A stretch of DNA of 64,000 nucleotides, from assembly GCA_023400405.1 (NCBI GenBank), contig JAEXFD010000048.1:74275-138274 (forward strand). Direction: 5' to 3'. Positions 1 through 7,727 of the stretch are shown piece after piece. The number at the start of each line of letters is the position of its first letter. Within the stretch, counting starts at the first letter, position 1. The DNA comes from Pseudomonadota bacterium. Its GTDB lineage: Bacteria > Pseudomonadota > Alphaproteobacteria > Sphingomonadales > Sphingomonadaceae. The translations under genes and the position numbers were made by a program. The notes below the pieces were generated by a model. That model worked only from the letters and a program-made list of their open reading frames with translations, had not been told where the DNA came from and did no database searches.

Positions 1-951
1 ATGGCGGCGCTTGGCCTCGCCTTCGCGCTCGACCTCGCGCGCGATCTCGTCGCGTTGGCCATGGAGACGCTCGATCACCAGGTCGAGACGGCGGCGCTCG
101 GCATGGGCGATCTCGAAGCTGAGCACATTATGGCGCACGAGATGCTGCGCCCAGACCTGCATGCGCCGCCGGGCCTCGGCGATCTCCTCGAGCTGCTGCT
201 CGCGTTTCTTCACTTCATTCTCGAGGAAGCGATAGCGTTCGATCGACCCCTTGAGCGCCTCGACGTCGATATGGTCCTCTTCGAGGATGTGCTTGCGCAC
301 AAAGCGGGTGGGATCGTCGATCGGCTCGAAGGCAATCGATTCCTTGAAGTTGCGCAACACCTGCTTGGAGTCGGGTGCAGCGCTGCGCGGGCGCATCGCC
401 AGCAAATAGTCGTCGACATAGCCGATGGCGCTGCCGGCATGATTGCGAAGGCCTGGGCAGAGTTCCTTCAGTTTCTCGATCAGCCGGCTCGCGACGGGCA
501 CCACGCGCCTGCCACCCTCGCGTGTCTCGATAAGGAGATCGAGATGAAGCGCGAGACCGGGCGCCACGAAACGTGCGCGCAAGTCGTGGAGCCGTTCGCT
601 GGCGTGGGCGCTGAAGATCAGCCCGATCGTGACCGGCGTGCCTGACAGCCGATCCCGGAACACCAGCGCGATCAGCGAATCCGCAGCACTGCGGGCGGGT
701 CCTTCCGTCGAGATATGGCTGTCGAAGCCCAGGCAATAATCGCGGATTGTCCGCTCGTTACGCCCGCCAGTGGACTTGTTGAGGTCGTACCAGGTCGAGC
801 TGGCCCCGGTGACAATCACCTGCAACGCATCGATAATCGTACTCTTGCCCGCCCCGGTTGGCCCGAGCACAGCGACACTCCCGCGCACCTCGACGTCCTG
901 GCTGGCCAGCCTGCCCCAATTGTGAAGAACGATCCGCTCCAGCTCATGCAT
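1..951 (-). CDS. jetC: Wadjet JetC, SMC-like ATPase (partial, cut by window edge)
   Basis: JetC is the MukB/SMC-like ATPase of the Wadjet anti-plasmid complex, which extrudes loops on small circular DNA and delivers it to the nuclease JetD. The frame is open without a stop from the ATG at 951 to base 1, giving 317 codons of the N-terminal part. The start reads MHELERIVLHNWGRL. A Walker A motif GPTGAGKST lies at residues 30-38, followed by charged heptad-like sequence that looks like the beginning of a coiled coil (from about residue 225). The start overlaps the jetB stop by 8 bases, which implies translational coupling. The C-terminal half and jetD would lie beyond the left edge. Identification rests on the ABC head plus the order jetA-jetB-jetC. 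An SbcC/RecN-like ATPase is the only real alternative and is made unlikely by the neighbours. Confidence 0.88.
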   Translation of the reverse strand, partial: MHELERIVLHNWGRLASQDVEVRGSVAVLGPTGAGKSTIIDALQVIVTGASSTWYDLNKSTGGRNERTIRDYCLGFDSHISTEGPARSAADSLIALVFRDRLSGTPVTIGLIFSAHASERLHDLRARFVAPGLALHLDLLIETREGGRRVVPVASRLIEKLKELCPGLRNHAGSAIGYVDDYLLAMRPRSAAPDSKQVLRNFKESIAFEPIDDPTRFVRKHILEEDHIDVEALKGSIERYRFLENEVKKREQQLEEIAEARRRMQVWAQHLVRHNVLSFEIAHAERRRLDLVIERLHGQRDEIAREVEREGEAKRRH

Positions 952-1696
952 CGCCGTCGTCCTCGATCACCGCGTCAACATCCTCTTGCGCTGCCTCTGC
1001 GGCGATGTCCTCACTGCCGAGATTGGCGCGATAGTCGGCGACATGGCCGAGCATCGAATCCGCGCCGACAATGACGACTGCGGCCTCCGTGTCGGCTTCG
1101 GCTGCTTCGAAAGCCTGCCGCTCGAGCCACTGAATGACGGCTTCGACATAGACATCCGGTACCAGCGACGTGATGCCCGGCATGATCGACAGCTGGAGGA
1201 TCTGCTCTTCGGGATCGTTCTCGCCGATGCGGACCAGGCCCTTACGCTGGAAGAATTTCAGAATCTCGTGCAGCCGCTTGACGGCAGGCGGCTCCTCGCC
1301 TGCGCTGCGGAGCCGGTCGTGGAGATCATCGGTGTTGGAATCGACCCGCCCCCGTTCGTCGAGCGAGCTGATATTCTCGGCGTAGAGCAGCCGCAGGATC
1401 AGGAGGACGACGGTCTCATCCTTCTTCAGCCGCGCCATGTTGACGCCATAGACGACGCTCTGGGTCTCGAGCACGAGCATGTTCGCGACCGTGTGATGAA
1501 CGAGCTTGTAGCCGAAAGCAGCGACGATCGGCTGCACCTGCGCGAGATGGCGGGCAATGATCCGATAGGCCGGCGGATAGGGCCAATCCTCATAGAGGCA
1601 TTGGTGGAACAGCAGCGCCTGGAGCGCCGATTGCAGATCCTCTTCCTCGACCTTGCCGCCGTCGAGGATCGCGGCGACCTCACGCAGCTCAGCCAT
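944..1696 (-). CDS. jetB: Wadjet JetB (DUF4194, MukE-like)
   Basis: This 250-residue protein matches the DUF4194/JetB family, the MukE-like winged-helix subunit that bridges the kleisin JetA and the ATPase JetC. Visible features are the early segment with LLFHQCLYEDWPY, a helical middle with LKKDETVVLLILRLLYAE, and a winged-helix-like stretch around EILKFFQRKGLVRIGE. The C-terminus is acidic (ending DDGDA). The start overlaps the jetA stop by 8 bases and the stop overlaps the jetC start by 8 bases, so the three genes form a tightly coupled operon. It has no catalytic residues of its own. The family call is from sequence recognition and operon context. Confidence 0.88.
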   Translation of the reverse strand: MAELREVAAILDGGKVEEEDLQSALQALLFHQCLYEDWPYPPAYRIIARHLAQVQPIVAAFGYKLVHHTVANMLVLETQSVVYGVNMARLKKDETVVLLILRLLYAENISSLDERGRVDSNTDDLHDRLRSAGEEPPAVKRLHEILKFFQRKGLVRIGENDPEEQILQLSIMPGITSLVPDVYVEAVIQWLERQAFEAAEADTEAAVVIVGADSMLGHVADYRANLGSEDIAAEAAQEDVDAVIEDDGDA

Positions 1697-3101
1697 TGGC
1701 GATCTCCAGCTTGCGCCGGATCACGAAGTTGCGTCGCTCGATCCAATCATTGGCGACCGTTCCCTCCCCCTCTTGGTAGTCGTAGCGGTTGTTGAGCGGT
1801 GCGAGGCCGGCCTCGTGCAAGCGCTCGAAGGCCAGGAAATCGTCAAGATCGGCGACCGGAAATTCGGCACCTGACAATTCGCTACGTTCGCCAAGCGCAC
1901 CCTCAACATAGGCGGCGAGACGCTCCGGCGAGACGCTGACGCGCAACTGGAAGAGGTCTACGGCACGCAAATAGAGGGCAAGCGCCGGATCGGGCGGCCG
2001 GACTTCGACCTCCCGTTCGGCGGGTTCCCGCCTACGTCGCGGCGGCAGGTATATCTGGTGTGGCGCCAGCGGCAGCGTTTCGAGCTGGAGGCGCACGCGC
2101 GCCTCGACGGGTGCCTCGTCGCCGATCCCCGACTTGCCGAGCATCTCAAGCGCGACCAGGATACGCTCGGTGCTGATCGTCGCCATGCGGTCGCTGAACC
2201 GCACGACATTCGTCATGCGCCGCTCTATCCGATAAGTCGTAGTCTCGATATCGCGGACATGGTCGTCGATCGCGGAGAAGACCCGGATCACGTCACGCAG
2301 GTCGCCGATGATGTCGCCGTGCGCATTCGCGGGCTTGCGGGCGATGCCGCCTTTTACCCAGCCCTGGGCGATGGCATCGAGCGTGCCGTCATCGGCCAGC
2401 AGGCTTTCCCCGATTGCGATGATCTCGCCGCGAAAACGATAAGGGCTCTCGCGCGAGTGAAGATTGCGATAGTCCTGGGCGACGCTGGCTTCGATGAAAT
2501 CGCGCACGAAGCGGCGAACCAGGGCGGCCGCAGTCGGCTCCTTCATGATGAGATCTTCGACACGGCGCATCGTGCCAGCCACGGTCCGCAGGTGATTCAT
2601 GAAGCCCCGCGCGGCGAGCGCGGCCTCGCGGACGTTGAGCGCTTTGACCGTCGGTTCGCTCGCGACAGACTGGAGGAGCGTCAGGACGTTGAGCACTGCA
2701 CCGCCATAAGAGCGCACGCGCCCGCTCTGGATGTCGAGCAGGGTGTGGAGCAGCAGCCGAGCCGATGGATCGAAGTCCACGACCTTCCGGTAACGATCCT
2801 TATATTCGATCAGCCAGCCCGTATCCCTTAGCCGGTGATAGGCGGCGACATGACTCTGGCCGCTTTCGGCGCCATCGCCGGCCAACGCATCGATGGCAGC
2901 GAGGCGGCCAGTCCGATCGATAAATTCCGAAATGGATGAAAATAGCCGCTTGCGCGTGACGATCTCACCCGCGACGCCGAACGGGTCTTCGGCAAGATGG
3001 GTCAGAAGATCCGCGAAGAAATACCGTGCCGACCCGCTGAATAGGCGAAACAGGTTCGCGGGCACGGTTCCAAATAGCGGCCTTTCCGCAAATTCTGCCA
3101 C
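1689..3101 (-). CDS. jetA: Wadjet JetA (kleisin-like, MukF-related)
   Basis: This is the first gene of the Wadjet operon and encodes a 470-residue kleisin-like subunit that closes the JetC dimer. The N-terminus (LFRLFSGSARYFFADLLTHL) and the winged-helix-like LRDTGWLIEYKDRYRKVVDFDP fit the JetA family. A long helical middle (about residues 150-330) and a C-terminal winged-helix region ending KLEIANG follow. The start is a GTG preceded by a strong GGGGGGAA ribosome-binding site. The 214 bases upstream (3102-3315) are non-coding; they contain an AT-rich island near 3136-3172 where a promoter could sit, but I see no convincing -35/-10 pair. Confidence 0.87.
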   Translation of the reverse strand: MAEFAERPLFGTVPANLFRLFSGSARYFFADLLTHLAEDPFGVAGEIVTRKRLFSSISEFIDRTGRLAAIDALAGDGAESGQSHVAAYHRLRDTGWLIEYKDRYRKVVDFDPSARLLLHTLLDIQSGRVRSYGGAVLNVLTLLQSVASEPTVKALNVREAALAARGFMNHLRTVAGTMRRVEDLIMKEPTAAALVRRFVRDFIEASVAQDYRNLHSRESPYRFRGEIIAIGESLLADDGTLDAIAQGWVKGGIARKPANAHGDIIGDLRDVIRVFSAIDDHVRDIETTTYRIERRMTNVVRFSDRMATISTERILVALEMLGKSGIGDEAPVEARVRLQLETLPLAPHQIYLPPRRRREPAEREVEVRPPDPALALYLRAVDLFQLRVSVSPERLAAYVEGALGERSELSGAEFPVADLDDFLAFERLHEAGLAPLNNRYDYQEGEGTVANDWIERRNFVIRRKLEIANG

Positions 3102-3315
3102 ACGTTCCCCCCGGGCGGTGAACCCGTCTCTTTCCGACTTAAGTGTTCGATCTTATTTTCTGATAATGCAAGCGCGAGGCGAAGCGCACGCGCCTTTCCG
3201 CCAGCCGATCGTCACCGCCAGGCCGAGACCCGCGGCGCGGGGCTCGGTGGCCGGCCCCGCCGGCCATAGAGCGGCGGTCGCCCGGCACCGCCGGGCGAGG
3301 CGCAAACCGACCTGC

Positions 3316-4099
3316 TCAATCCCGCCGCCGCATCAGCACCCGGTAGCCGCCGCCGGCGAGCCGCCGCGCATCGGCGGCGAGACGCCGCACCCGCGACCGA
3401 ATCGAATCCGCGCGCCGATCTCCCCCTCCCTGGCCCGAAGCGTCGCCGAACAGCACCCGGGCGATCTCGCGCTGGCTCGCGCCGGCCAGCAAGGCATCAT
3501 GGACGCGCAGCGCAAGGATCCAGCGCTCGACGCGCCGGTCGGGCGGATAAAGCGCGCGGGAGAAGCGCCCCTTGCGGCAGAGATCGAGCAGGCGCCGCAG
3601 CGGCAGGATCCGGGCTTCGGCGGACGCCACGCCCTTCAGCCGGTATTCGAGCAACACCGGCTCACCCCCGCTCAGGCTGCCCTGCTCGATGTCGAGCCGG
3701 ATATGGTGCCAGCCGTCCGACAGCACGGCATGCTCGCCGTGCCGGTCGCGGACCACCGTCAGCCAGGGCGCGAGCAAGGCCGGATCGATCGCGTCGGGAT
3801 CCCCGCGCCCGATCGGGCTGGCGACGACGCGCAGCGTCCCGGGATCGAAATCGGCATGCCAGATGATCCGCGCGTCCGGGGCCTCGACCTCCGGCCGCTC
3901 GGCGAAAGTGAATCCCCCATTGGACGGGGTCGTCGCCCGACCCGGGAAGCGGCGCGCCGGTGCCGCGCGTCGCCGTGCTGGCGCGGGCATGCCAGGCGAT
4001 ATAGCCGGGATCGCGGCGCAGCCACTCCCACATCAGGCCGGCACGGTCGAGCCCGCGCAGCCGTGCATAGTCGCGCGCATCGCGCCAGTCGCCTGCCAT
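3316..4099 (-). pseudogene. DUF6499/DUF2285 transcriptional regulator, frameshifted
   Basis: Two minus-strand frames together make one protein of the DUF6499 plus DUF2285 type, regulators common on integrative and conjugative elements of alpha- and beta-proteobacteria. The first frame starts at 4099 (MAGDWRDARDYARLRGLDRA, then WEWLRRDPGYIAWHAR) and reads correctly to QWG. The second frame carries on with FAERPEVEAPDARIIWHAD and the DUF2285 helix-turn-helix (LALRVHDALLAGASQREIARVLFGD) to the stop at 3316. The two frames join cleanly if one base is removed from the five-C run at 3914-3918 (GGGGG on the coding strand), giving QWGFTFAERPEVE. The gene is therefore either inactivated by a +1 indel or carries a homopolymer assembly error. 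Without the indel it would be about 260 residues, the usual length. Confidence 0.75.
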
Positions 4100-4197
4100 G
4101 CGATCAGCCCCGCCGGGTCATGTCGAGGAACAGTGCAACCAGAGCGGCGCCCAATCACTCCGAAATGGAGGATTAAGCCCCGCCAGACGATGCGGAA

Positions 4198-4212
4198 TAT
4201 ATTGACAATATA
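4198..4212. promoter_or_regulatory. 15-bp AT-rich palindrome upstream of luxR
   Basis: TATATTG-A-CAATATA is a perfect inverted repeat in the 276-bp gap between the minus-strand regulator and luxR. It is the most AT-rich point of the local sequence and also contains a TTGACA hexamer on the plus strand. It may be an operator or part of a divergent promoter, but no matching -10 was found at standard spacing. Confidence 0.4.
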
Positions 4213-4272
4213 AACTTGACTCCTTTGCCCTCCAAGTCACTGTTGCCGCGATGATTTGTGTGCGTATTGCCT

Positions 4273-4297
4273 GACGGCGGGGTGAGAAGCCGCCGTC
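4273..4297 (+). other. Stem-loop in the luxR leader
   Basis: GACGGCGG and CCGCCGTC form a perfect 8-bp stem around a 9-base loop about 80 bases before luxR. No T-run follows it. It may fold in the luxR leader RNA or terminate earlier transcription with help. Function is not shown. Confidence 0.35.
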
Positions 4298-4375
4298 CGG
4301 CCCGAGAATGCGGGAAAGGTCGATCCGGGGGTCGACGGCAGCTTGAGATGCCGCCCGGGGTCGAGTGGGTGCCCG

Positions 4376-5125
4376 ATGGGCATGCACGCAATGGGGCCAT
4401 TCGTCCGGGCGGTCGAGGCAGCGACGAGCGCGGACGAGCTGGCGACGGCGATGGTCGAGATCTGCGCGATACTGGGGTTCGAGTATTTCGCGCTGACCCA
4501 TCATGTCGACATGCCGAGCCCGACCGGCACCGACATCCGCCTCCACAATTATCCTGCACAATGGGCGGACTATTATGACGCGCAGGCCCTCGGCGTGTCG
4601 GACCCGGTGCACCGGGCAAGCCATGTCACGAGCCTCGGCTTCCCCTGGTCGCGGCTGCACGACATGATCACGCTGACGCCGCGTGACCGGCACGTACTCG
4701 CGCTGGGCGCACAGCAGGGCATCGGCGACGGCTTCACCGTGCCGGCGAACATCCCCGGCGAGACGCTCGGCTCCTGTTCCTTCGCCAATACCGCCGGCCG
4801 GCCCTTGCCCGAGGCGATGCTGCCGCTCGCGCAATGGGCCGGGCTGTTCGCCTTCGAGGGGGCACGCCGGCTGTGGTCGACGCGCAGGATCGATACGAAG
4901 GCGAAAGCGCCGGTGCTGACCGACCGCCAGCGCGACTGCCTCCTGTGGGCCGCGCGCGGCAAGGGCGACTGGGAGATCAGCCGCATTCTCGGACTCAGCG
5001 AGGAAACCGTGGCGCGCCATATCAAGCAGGCGTGCGAGCGGTACGGCGTGAACAAACGGACATTGGCGGCGATCCGGGCGCTGTTCGACGGAACGCTCAC
5101 CTTCACCGACATCTTCAAGCGCTGA
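4376..5125 (+). CDS. LuxR-family quorum-sensing regulator
   Basis: This 249-residue acyl-homoserine-lactone receptor and transcription factor has an N-terminal autoinducer-binding domain with the characteristic WADYYDAQALGVSDPV and FPWSRL segments. A C-terminal LuxR helix-turn-helix follows (LTDRQRDCLLWAARGK, then ISRILGLSEETVARHIKQAC). Length is typical. Three ATGs (4376, 4382, 4391) are possible starts and none has a clear Shine-Dalgarno; 4376 is chosen as the first. luxI follows 79 bases downstream on the same strand. It probably senses the signal made by that synthase and regulates luxI-phyH-gntR. The signal length cannot be told from sequence. Confidence 0.92.
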   Translation: MGMHAMGPFVRAVEAATSADELATAMVEICAILGFEYFALTHHVDMPSPTGTDIRLHNYPAQWADYYDAQALGVSDPVHRASHVTSLGFPWSRLHDMITLTPRDRHVLALGAQQGIGDGFTVPANIPGETLGSCSFANTAGRPLPEAMLPLAQWAGLFAFEGARRLWSTRRIDTKAKAPVLTDRQRDCLLWAARGKGDWEISRILGLSEETVARHIKQACERYGVNKRTLAAIRALFDGTLTFTDIFKR

Positions 5126-5170
5126 CTATACCCCTTTTCCGGCATATCGCGACGGCGGCGCAATCGCGAC

Positions 5171-5194
5171 CCTTGGTCTCCCAAACGACCAAGG
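5171..5194 (+). promoter_or_regulatory. Inverted repeat covering the luxI ribosome-binding site
   Basis: CCTTGGTC-TCCCAAAC-GACCAAGG has perfect 8-bp arms. The right arm runs into AAGGAG (5191-5196), the Shine-Dalgarno of luxI (ATG at 5205). In RNA it would form a hairpin that hides the ribosome-binding site; in DNA it could be an operator. Either way it sits where luxI expression can be controlled. Confidence 0.5.
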
Positions 5195-5204
5195 AGCCAA
5201 GACC

Positions 5205-5825
5205 ATGTTGCATGCGATGGGAGCCGGAGCCGCCCCGGTGCCGGACAAGGTGCTGCAGGGGATGTTCGCCGCGCGCAAGCAGGTGTTCGTCGACCTGCTG
5301 AAATGGGACGTGCCGGTGCTGGCCGGCGCCTATGAGGTCGACCAGTTCGACGACCCGCACGCGCACTATCTGGTGCTCGCCGACCGTGAGGGCGGCCATC
5401 TCGGCTCGGCGCGGCTGCTGCCGACGACGCGGCCGCATATCCTGGACAGCTTCTATCCCGAGCTGTGCGAGGGAGCGCCGCCGAGCGGTCCCGACATCTT
5501 CGAGGTGACGCGCTTCTGCCTCGACCGCAGCCTCACCGCCCGCGAGCGCCGCGGCGTGCGCGACACGCTGGTCACGGCACTCGCCGACCATGCGCTCGCC
5601 AACGGCATCCGCCGCTACAGCGCGATCGCCGAGATGGGCTGGCTGCAGCAGATCCTCGCATTCGGCTGGTGCTGCCGCCCGCTCGGCCTGCCGGTGACGA
5701 TCGAGGGCAAGATGCTCGGCGCGCTCGCCATCGAGATCGAGCCCGACACGCCGCGCAAGCTCGCCGCGACGGGCATCACGCCCCTACCCCACCTGCTGGA
5801 CGGCGCCAGCCGCGCGGCGGCCTGA
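5205..5825 (+). CDS. Acyl-homoserine-lactone synthase (LuxI family)
   Basis: LuxI makes N-acyl-homoserine lactone from S-adenosylmethionine and acyl-ACP. The 206-residue protein keeps the invariant family residues in order: R and F in AARKQVFVDLLKW with the W, the two D in YEVDQFDDP, R in GSARLLP, and E and R in FEVTRFCL. Length is normal. Translation starts at the ATG at 5205 after AAGGAG, which is part of an inverted repeat. phyH follows after 18 bases with its own strong GGGAGGAG site, so the two are probably cotranscribed. Confidence 0.95.
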   Translation: MLHAMGAGAAPVPDKVLQGMFAARKQVFVDLLKWDVPVLAGAYEVDQFDDPHAHYLVLADREGGHLGSARLLPTTRPHILDSFYPELCEGAPPSGPDIFEVTRFCLDRSLTARERRGVRDTLVTALADHALANGIRRYSAIAEMGWLQQILAFGWCCRPLGLPVTIEGKMLGALAIEIEPDTPRKLAATGITPLPHLLDGASRAAA

Positions 5826-5843
5826 CCCGGGAGGAGCACTGTT

Positions 5844-6725
5844 ATGAACCCGAACCCGATGCTCGCCGCCGCGATCGACCAGACGCGCGGGCGGCTCACC
5901 CGTGACGGCTGGTGCATCCTGCGCGCCGCCCTCCCCGCCGAGACGATCGCCGCGCTCGATGCGGACCTCGCGCCCGTCTTCGCGGAGACGCCCTTCTGCG
6001 AGGGCAGCTTCTATGGCGAGACCACCAAGCGGTTCGGCCGCCTGCTGGCGCGTTCGCAGCACATGGCGGCGCTGGTCCAGCACGCGGTCGTGCAGGGCGT
6101 GGCCGAGGCGGTGCTCGCGCCCTGGTGCGACTGCATCCAGCTCAACGTCGCCCAGGCGATCGCCATCCACCCCGGCGCGCCGGCGCAGATGCCGCACCGC
6201 GACCAGGATATGTGGCGGGCGCCGGCAGGTGAGGTCGAATATCTCGTGAACGTGATCTGGCCGCTGACGCCGTTCCGTGCCGAGAATGGCGCGACCCTGC
6301 TGTGGCAGGGCAGCCATGGCGCCGCCGCGCTCGACCCGCCGCCATCCTCGGCAGGAATCGCCGCCGAGATGGATCCCGGCGACGCGCTGCTCTTCCTCGG
6401 CTCGACGCTGCACGGCGCCGGCGCAAACCGCACCGCCGGGGTCCGCCGCGGCCTCGTGGCCGGCTATTCGCTGGGCTGGCTCAAACCCTATGAGAACCAG
6501 ATGCTGGCCTATCCGCCCGCGGTCGCGCGGCGCTTCGCGCCCGAACTCGCCGCCCTGGTTGGCTATCGCCAGCACCGGCCCAATCTCGGCAATTATGAAG
6601 GCCAGTGCCCCTCCGTCCTGCTCACCGGCCAGCCGGACATGCCGCGCGCGGCGATCGATGCGCTGCGGGCGGATCAAGCCATGGCAGTCGATAGCCATCG
6701 GGCGGCGCAGGGACTGATCGCATGA
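5844..6725 (+). CDS. PhyH-family Fe(II)/2-oxoglutarate dioxygenase
   Basis: This 293-residue phytanoyl-CoA dioxygenase-family protein shows the iron-binding facial triad: H118 and D120 (or D122) in PHRDQDMW, and H190 in STLHGAG, with R196 or R201 placed to bind 2-oxoglutarate. It would hydroxylate an unknown substrate. phyH genes beside luxIR are a known sphingomonad arrangement, and products that modify the signal or a metabolite have been suggested, but the substrate is not established. The gene lies between luxI and a GntR gene whose start overlaps its stop by ATGA, so all three are likely coupled. Confidence 0.9.
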   Translation: MNPNPMLAAAIDQTRGRLTRDGWCILRAALPAETIAALDADLAPVFAETPFCEGSFYGETTKRFGRLLARSQHMAALVQHAVVQGVAEAVLAPWCDCIQLNVAQAIAIHPGAPAQMPHRDQDMWRAPAGEVEYLVNVIWPLTPFRAENGATLLWQGSHGAAALDPPPSSAGIAAEMDPGDALLFLGSTLHGAGANRTAGVRRGLVAGYSLGWLKPYENQMLAYPPAVARRFAPELAALVGYRQHRPNLGNYEGQCPSVLLTGQPDMPRAAIDALRADQAMAVDSHRAAQGLIA

Positions 6726-7330
6726 ACGCGGGTCCCACTTCCGAACGGGTGCTGGACGCGCTGCGCCGCGCGGTCCTCGAGCATCAATTCCGCCCAGGCG
6801 ATCGCCTTGATCCCACGCAACTGGCGGGAATGCTCTCCAGCAGCGTAACGCCGGTGCGCGAGGCCCTGTACGTCCTCGCCGGCGAAGGGTTGGTCGAGAC
6901 ACGAACCAGCGACGGCTTCCATCTGCCCCAACTCGACGAGCCGGCGCTGCGTGACCGCTATCGATGGAACCTGCAACTTGCCCGGCTGGCCCTTGCTAGC
7001 CACGAGCCCGTCCATGGCATCGTTCCCGTTTCGGCGGAGGACGATCTCGCCGGCCTCAGCGCAACGCTCATGGCGCGCATCGGGCGGCTCTCGGGAAATA
7101 TCGAACTCCAGCGCGCCATGGCCTCGCTCAATGCCAGGCTACATGCGGCACGGATGGTCGAATCCGAGATCTTAGCCGACGTGCGCGAGGAACTGGCGCA
7201 AATCGGCGGCGCGCTGGCGTCCGATGACAGGCCGCTGCTCCGCAATTTGGTCACGGCCTATTGCAATCGCCGCGAGCGCGCCGCCGCCGCCATCCTGCGC
7301 GCGCTCTATCGCAGCCCGACCGAGGGCTGA
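6722..7330 (+). CDS. GntR-family transcriptional regulator
   Basis: This 202-residue protein has an N-terminal winged helix of the GntR family (SERVLDALRRAVLEHQFRPGDRLD, then LSSSVTPVREALYVLAGEGLVETR) and an all-helical C-terminal domain of FadR/VanR type. The start overlaps the phyH stop by 4 bases. The stop lies only 15 bases before the first of two TTATA-N7-TATAA dyads that overlap the lasso precursor promoters. The simplest reading is that it controls the lasso genes in answer to a small effector and is itself expressed with the quorum-sensing operon. That link is inference. Confidence 0.88.
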   Translation: MNAGPTSERVLDALRRAVLEHQFRPGDRLDPTQLAGMLSSSVTPVREALYVLAGEGLVETRTSDGFHLPQLDEPALRDRYRWNLQLARLALASHEPVHGIVPVSAEDDLAGLSATLMARIGRLSGNIELQRAMASLNARLHAARMVESEILADVREELAQIGGALASDDRPLLRNLVTAYCNRRERAAAAILRALYRSPTEG

Positions 7331-7345
7331 GATGCAACAATCGCG

Positions 7346-7362
7346 TTATAGGCGCCGTATAA
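7346..7362 (+). promoter_or_regulatory. Precursor 1 promoter with dyad TTATA-N7-TATAA
   Basis: The dyad TTATA-GGCGCCG-TATAA overlaps a -10-like TATAAA (7358-7363) 70 bases before precursor gene 1. The same dyad with a different centre recurs before precursor 2. It is a candidate operator for the GntR protein encoded just upstream. A good -35 is not visible, which suits a regulated promoter. Confidence 0.5.
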
Positions 7363-7433
7363 AATTCGGATAGCGCATCGCGGGACCTACCTTCCTGGCC
7401 GCCACAAACTCGTGGCGCATCAGGAGAATGATC

Positions 7434-7565
7434 ATGGAACGCGATTTCGAATCCCGTGACGATGTGATCGATCTCGGCGCAGCCAGCGTCGAGACCAAGG
7501 GCATCGGCGCCGTCTTCCACGACGAGGACGTGCTGCAGACCCTGCCCGGCCTCGCCGCCGAGTGA
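7434..7565 (+). CDS. Lasso peptide precursor 1
   Basis: This 43-residue precursor has a 22-residue leader ending LGAASVETK, which fits the proteobacterial lasso leader motif LGxASxxTxG with threonine at -2. The predicted core is 21 residues, begins GIGAVFHDED and ends LPGLAAE. The macrolactam would join G1 to D8 or E9 (8- or 9-residue ring); both acidic residues are present so ring size is open. The start ATG follows CAGGAGAATGATC. The gene is too short for ordinary gene finders. It is followed by precursor 2, then the B and C maturation genes. Confidence 0.9.
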   Translation: MERDFESRDDVIDLGAASVETKGIGAVFHDEDVLQTLPGLAAE

Positions 7566-7570
7566 ACGCG

Positions 7571-7601
7571 ACGGCGCGCGGCCGGTAGGGTTGCGCGCCG
7601 T
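7571..7601 (+). other. Stem-loop after lasso precursor 1
   Basis: ACGGCGCGC pairs with GCGCGCCGT (9 bp, 13-base loop) directly after the precursor 1 stop. It is a weaker version of the perfect hairpin that follows precursor 2. No T-tract follows. It may protect the short mRNA or weaken read-through. Confidence 0.5.
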
Positions 7602-7639
7602 TCGTTGCACCTGGCGTCCCCTGCCCTGCAACAATCGCG

Positions 7640-7656
7640 TTATAGGCTCGGTATAA
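7640..7656 (+). promoter_or_regulatory. Precursor 2 promoter with dyad TTATA-N7-TATAA
   Basis: TTATA-GGCTCGG-TATAA is the second copy of the dyad and overlaps TATAAA at 7652-7657. The arms are kept while two of the seven central bases differ from copy 1, as expected if a dimeric protein reads the arms. Confidence 0.5.
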
Positions 7657-7727
7657 AATTCGGATAGCGCGCCGCCCGACCTACGCTTCTGGTTGCCACA
7701 AATTCGTGGTGCATCAGGAGACTGACC

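Noticed and set aside
1..645. Plus-strand frame at the left edge
   Set aside because: Antisense to jetC, whose Walker A and start overlap with jetB are convincing.
5784..6902. Minus-strand frame across phyH and gntR
   Set aside because: Antisense to phyH with its catalytic motifs; no ribosome-binding site or family resemblance.
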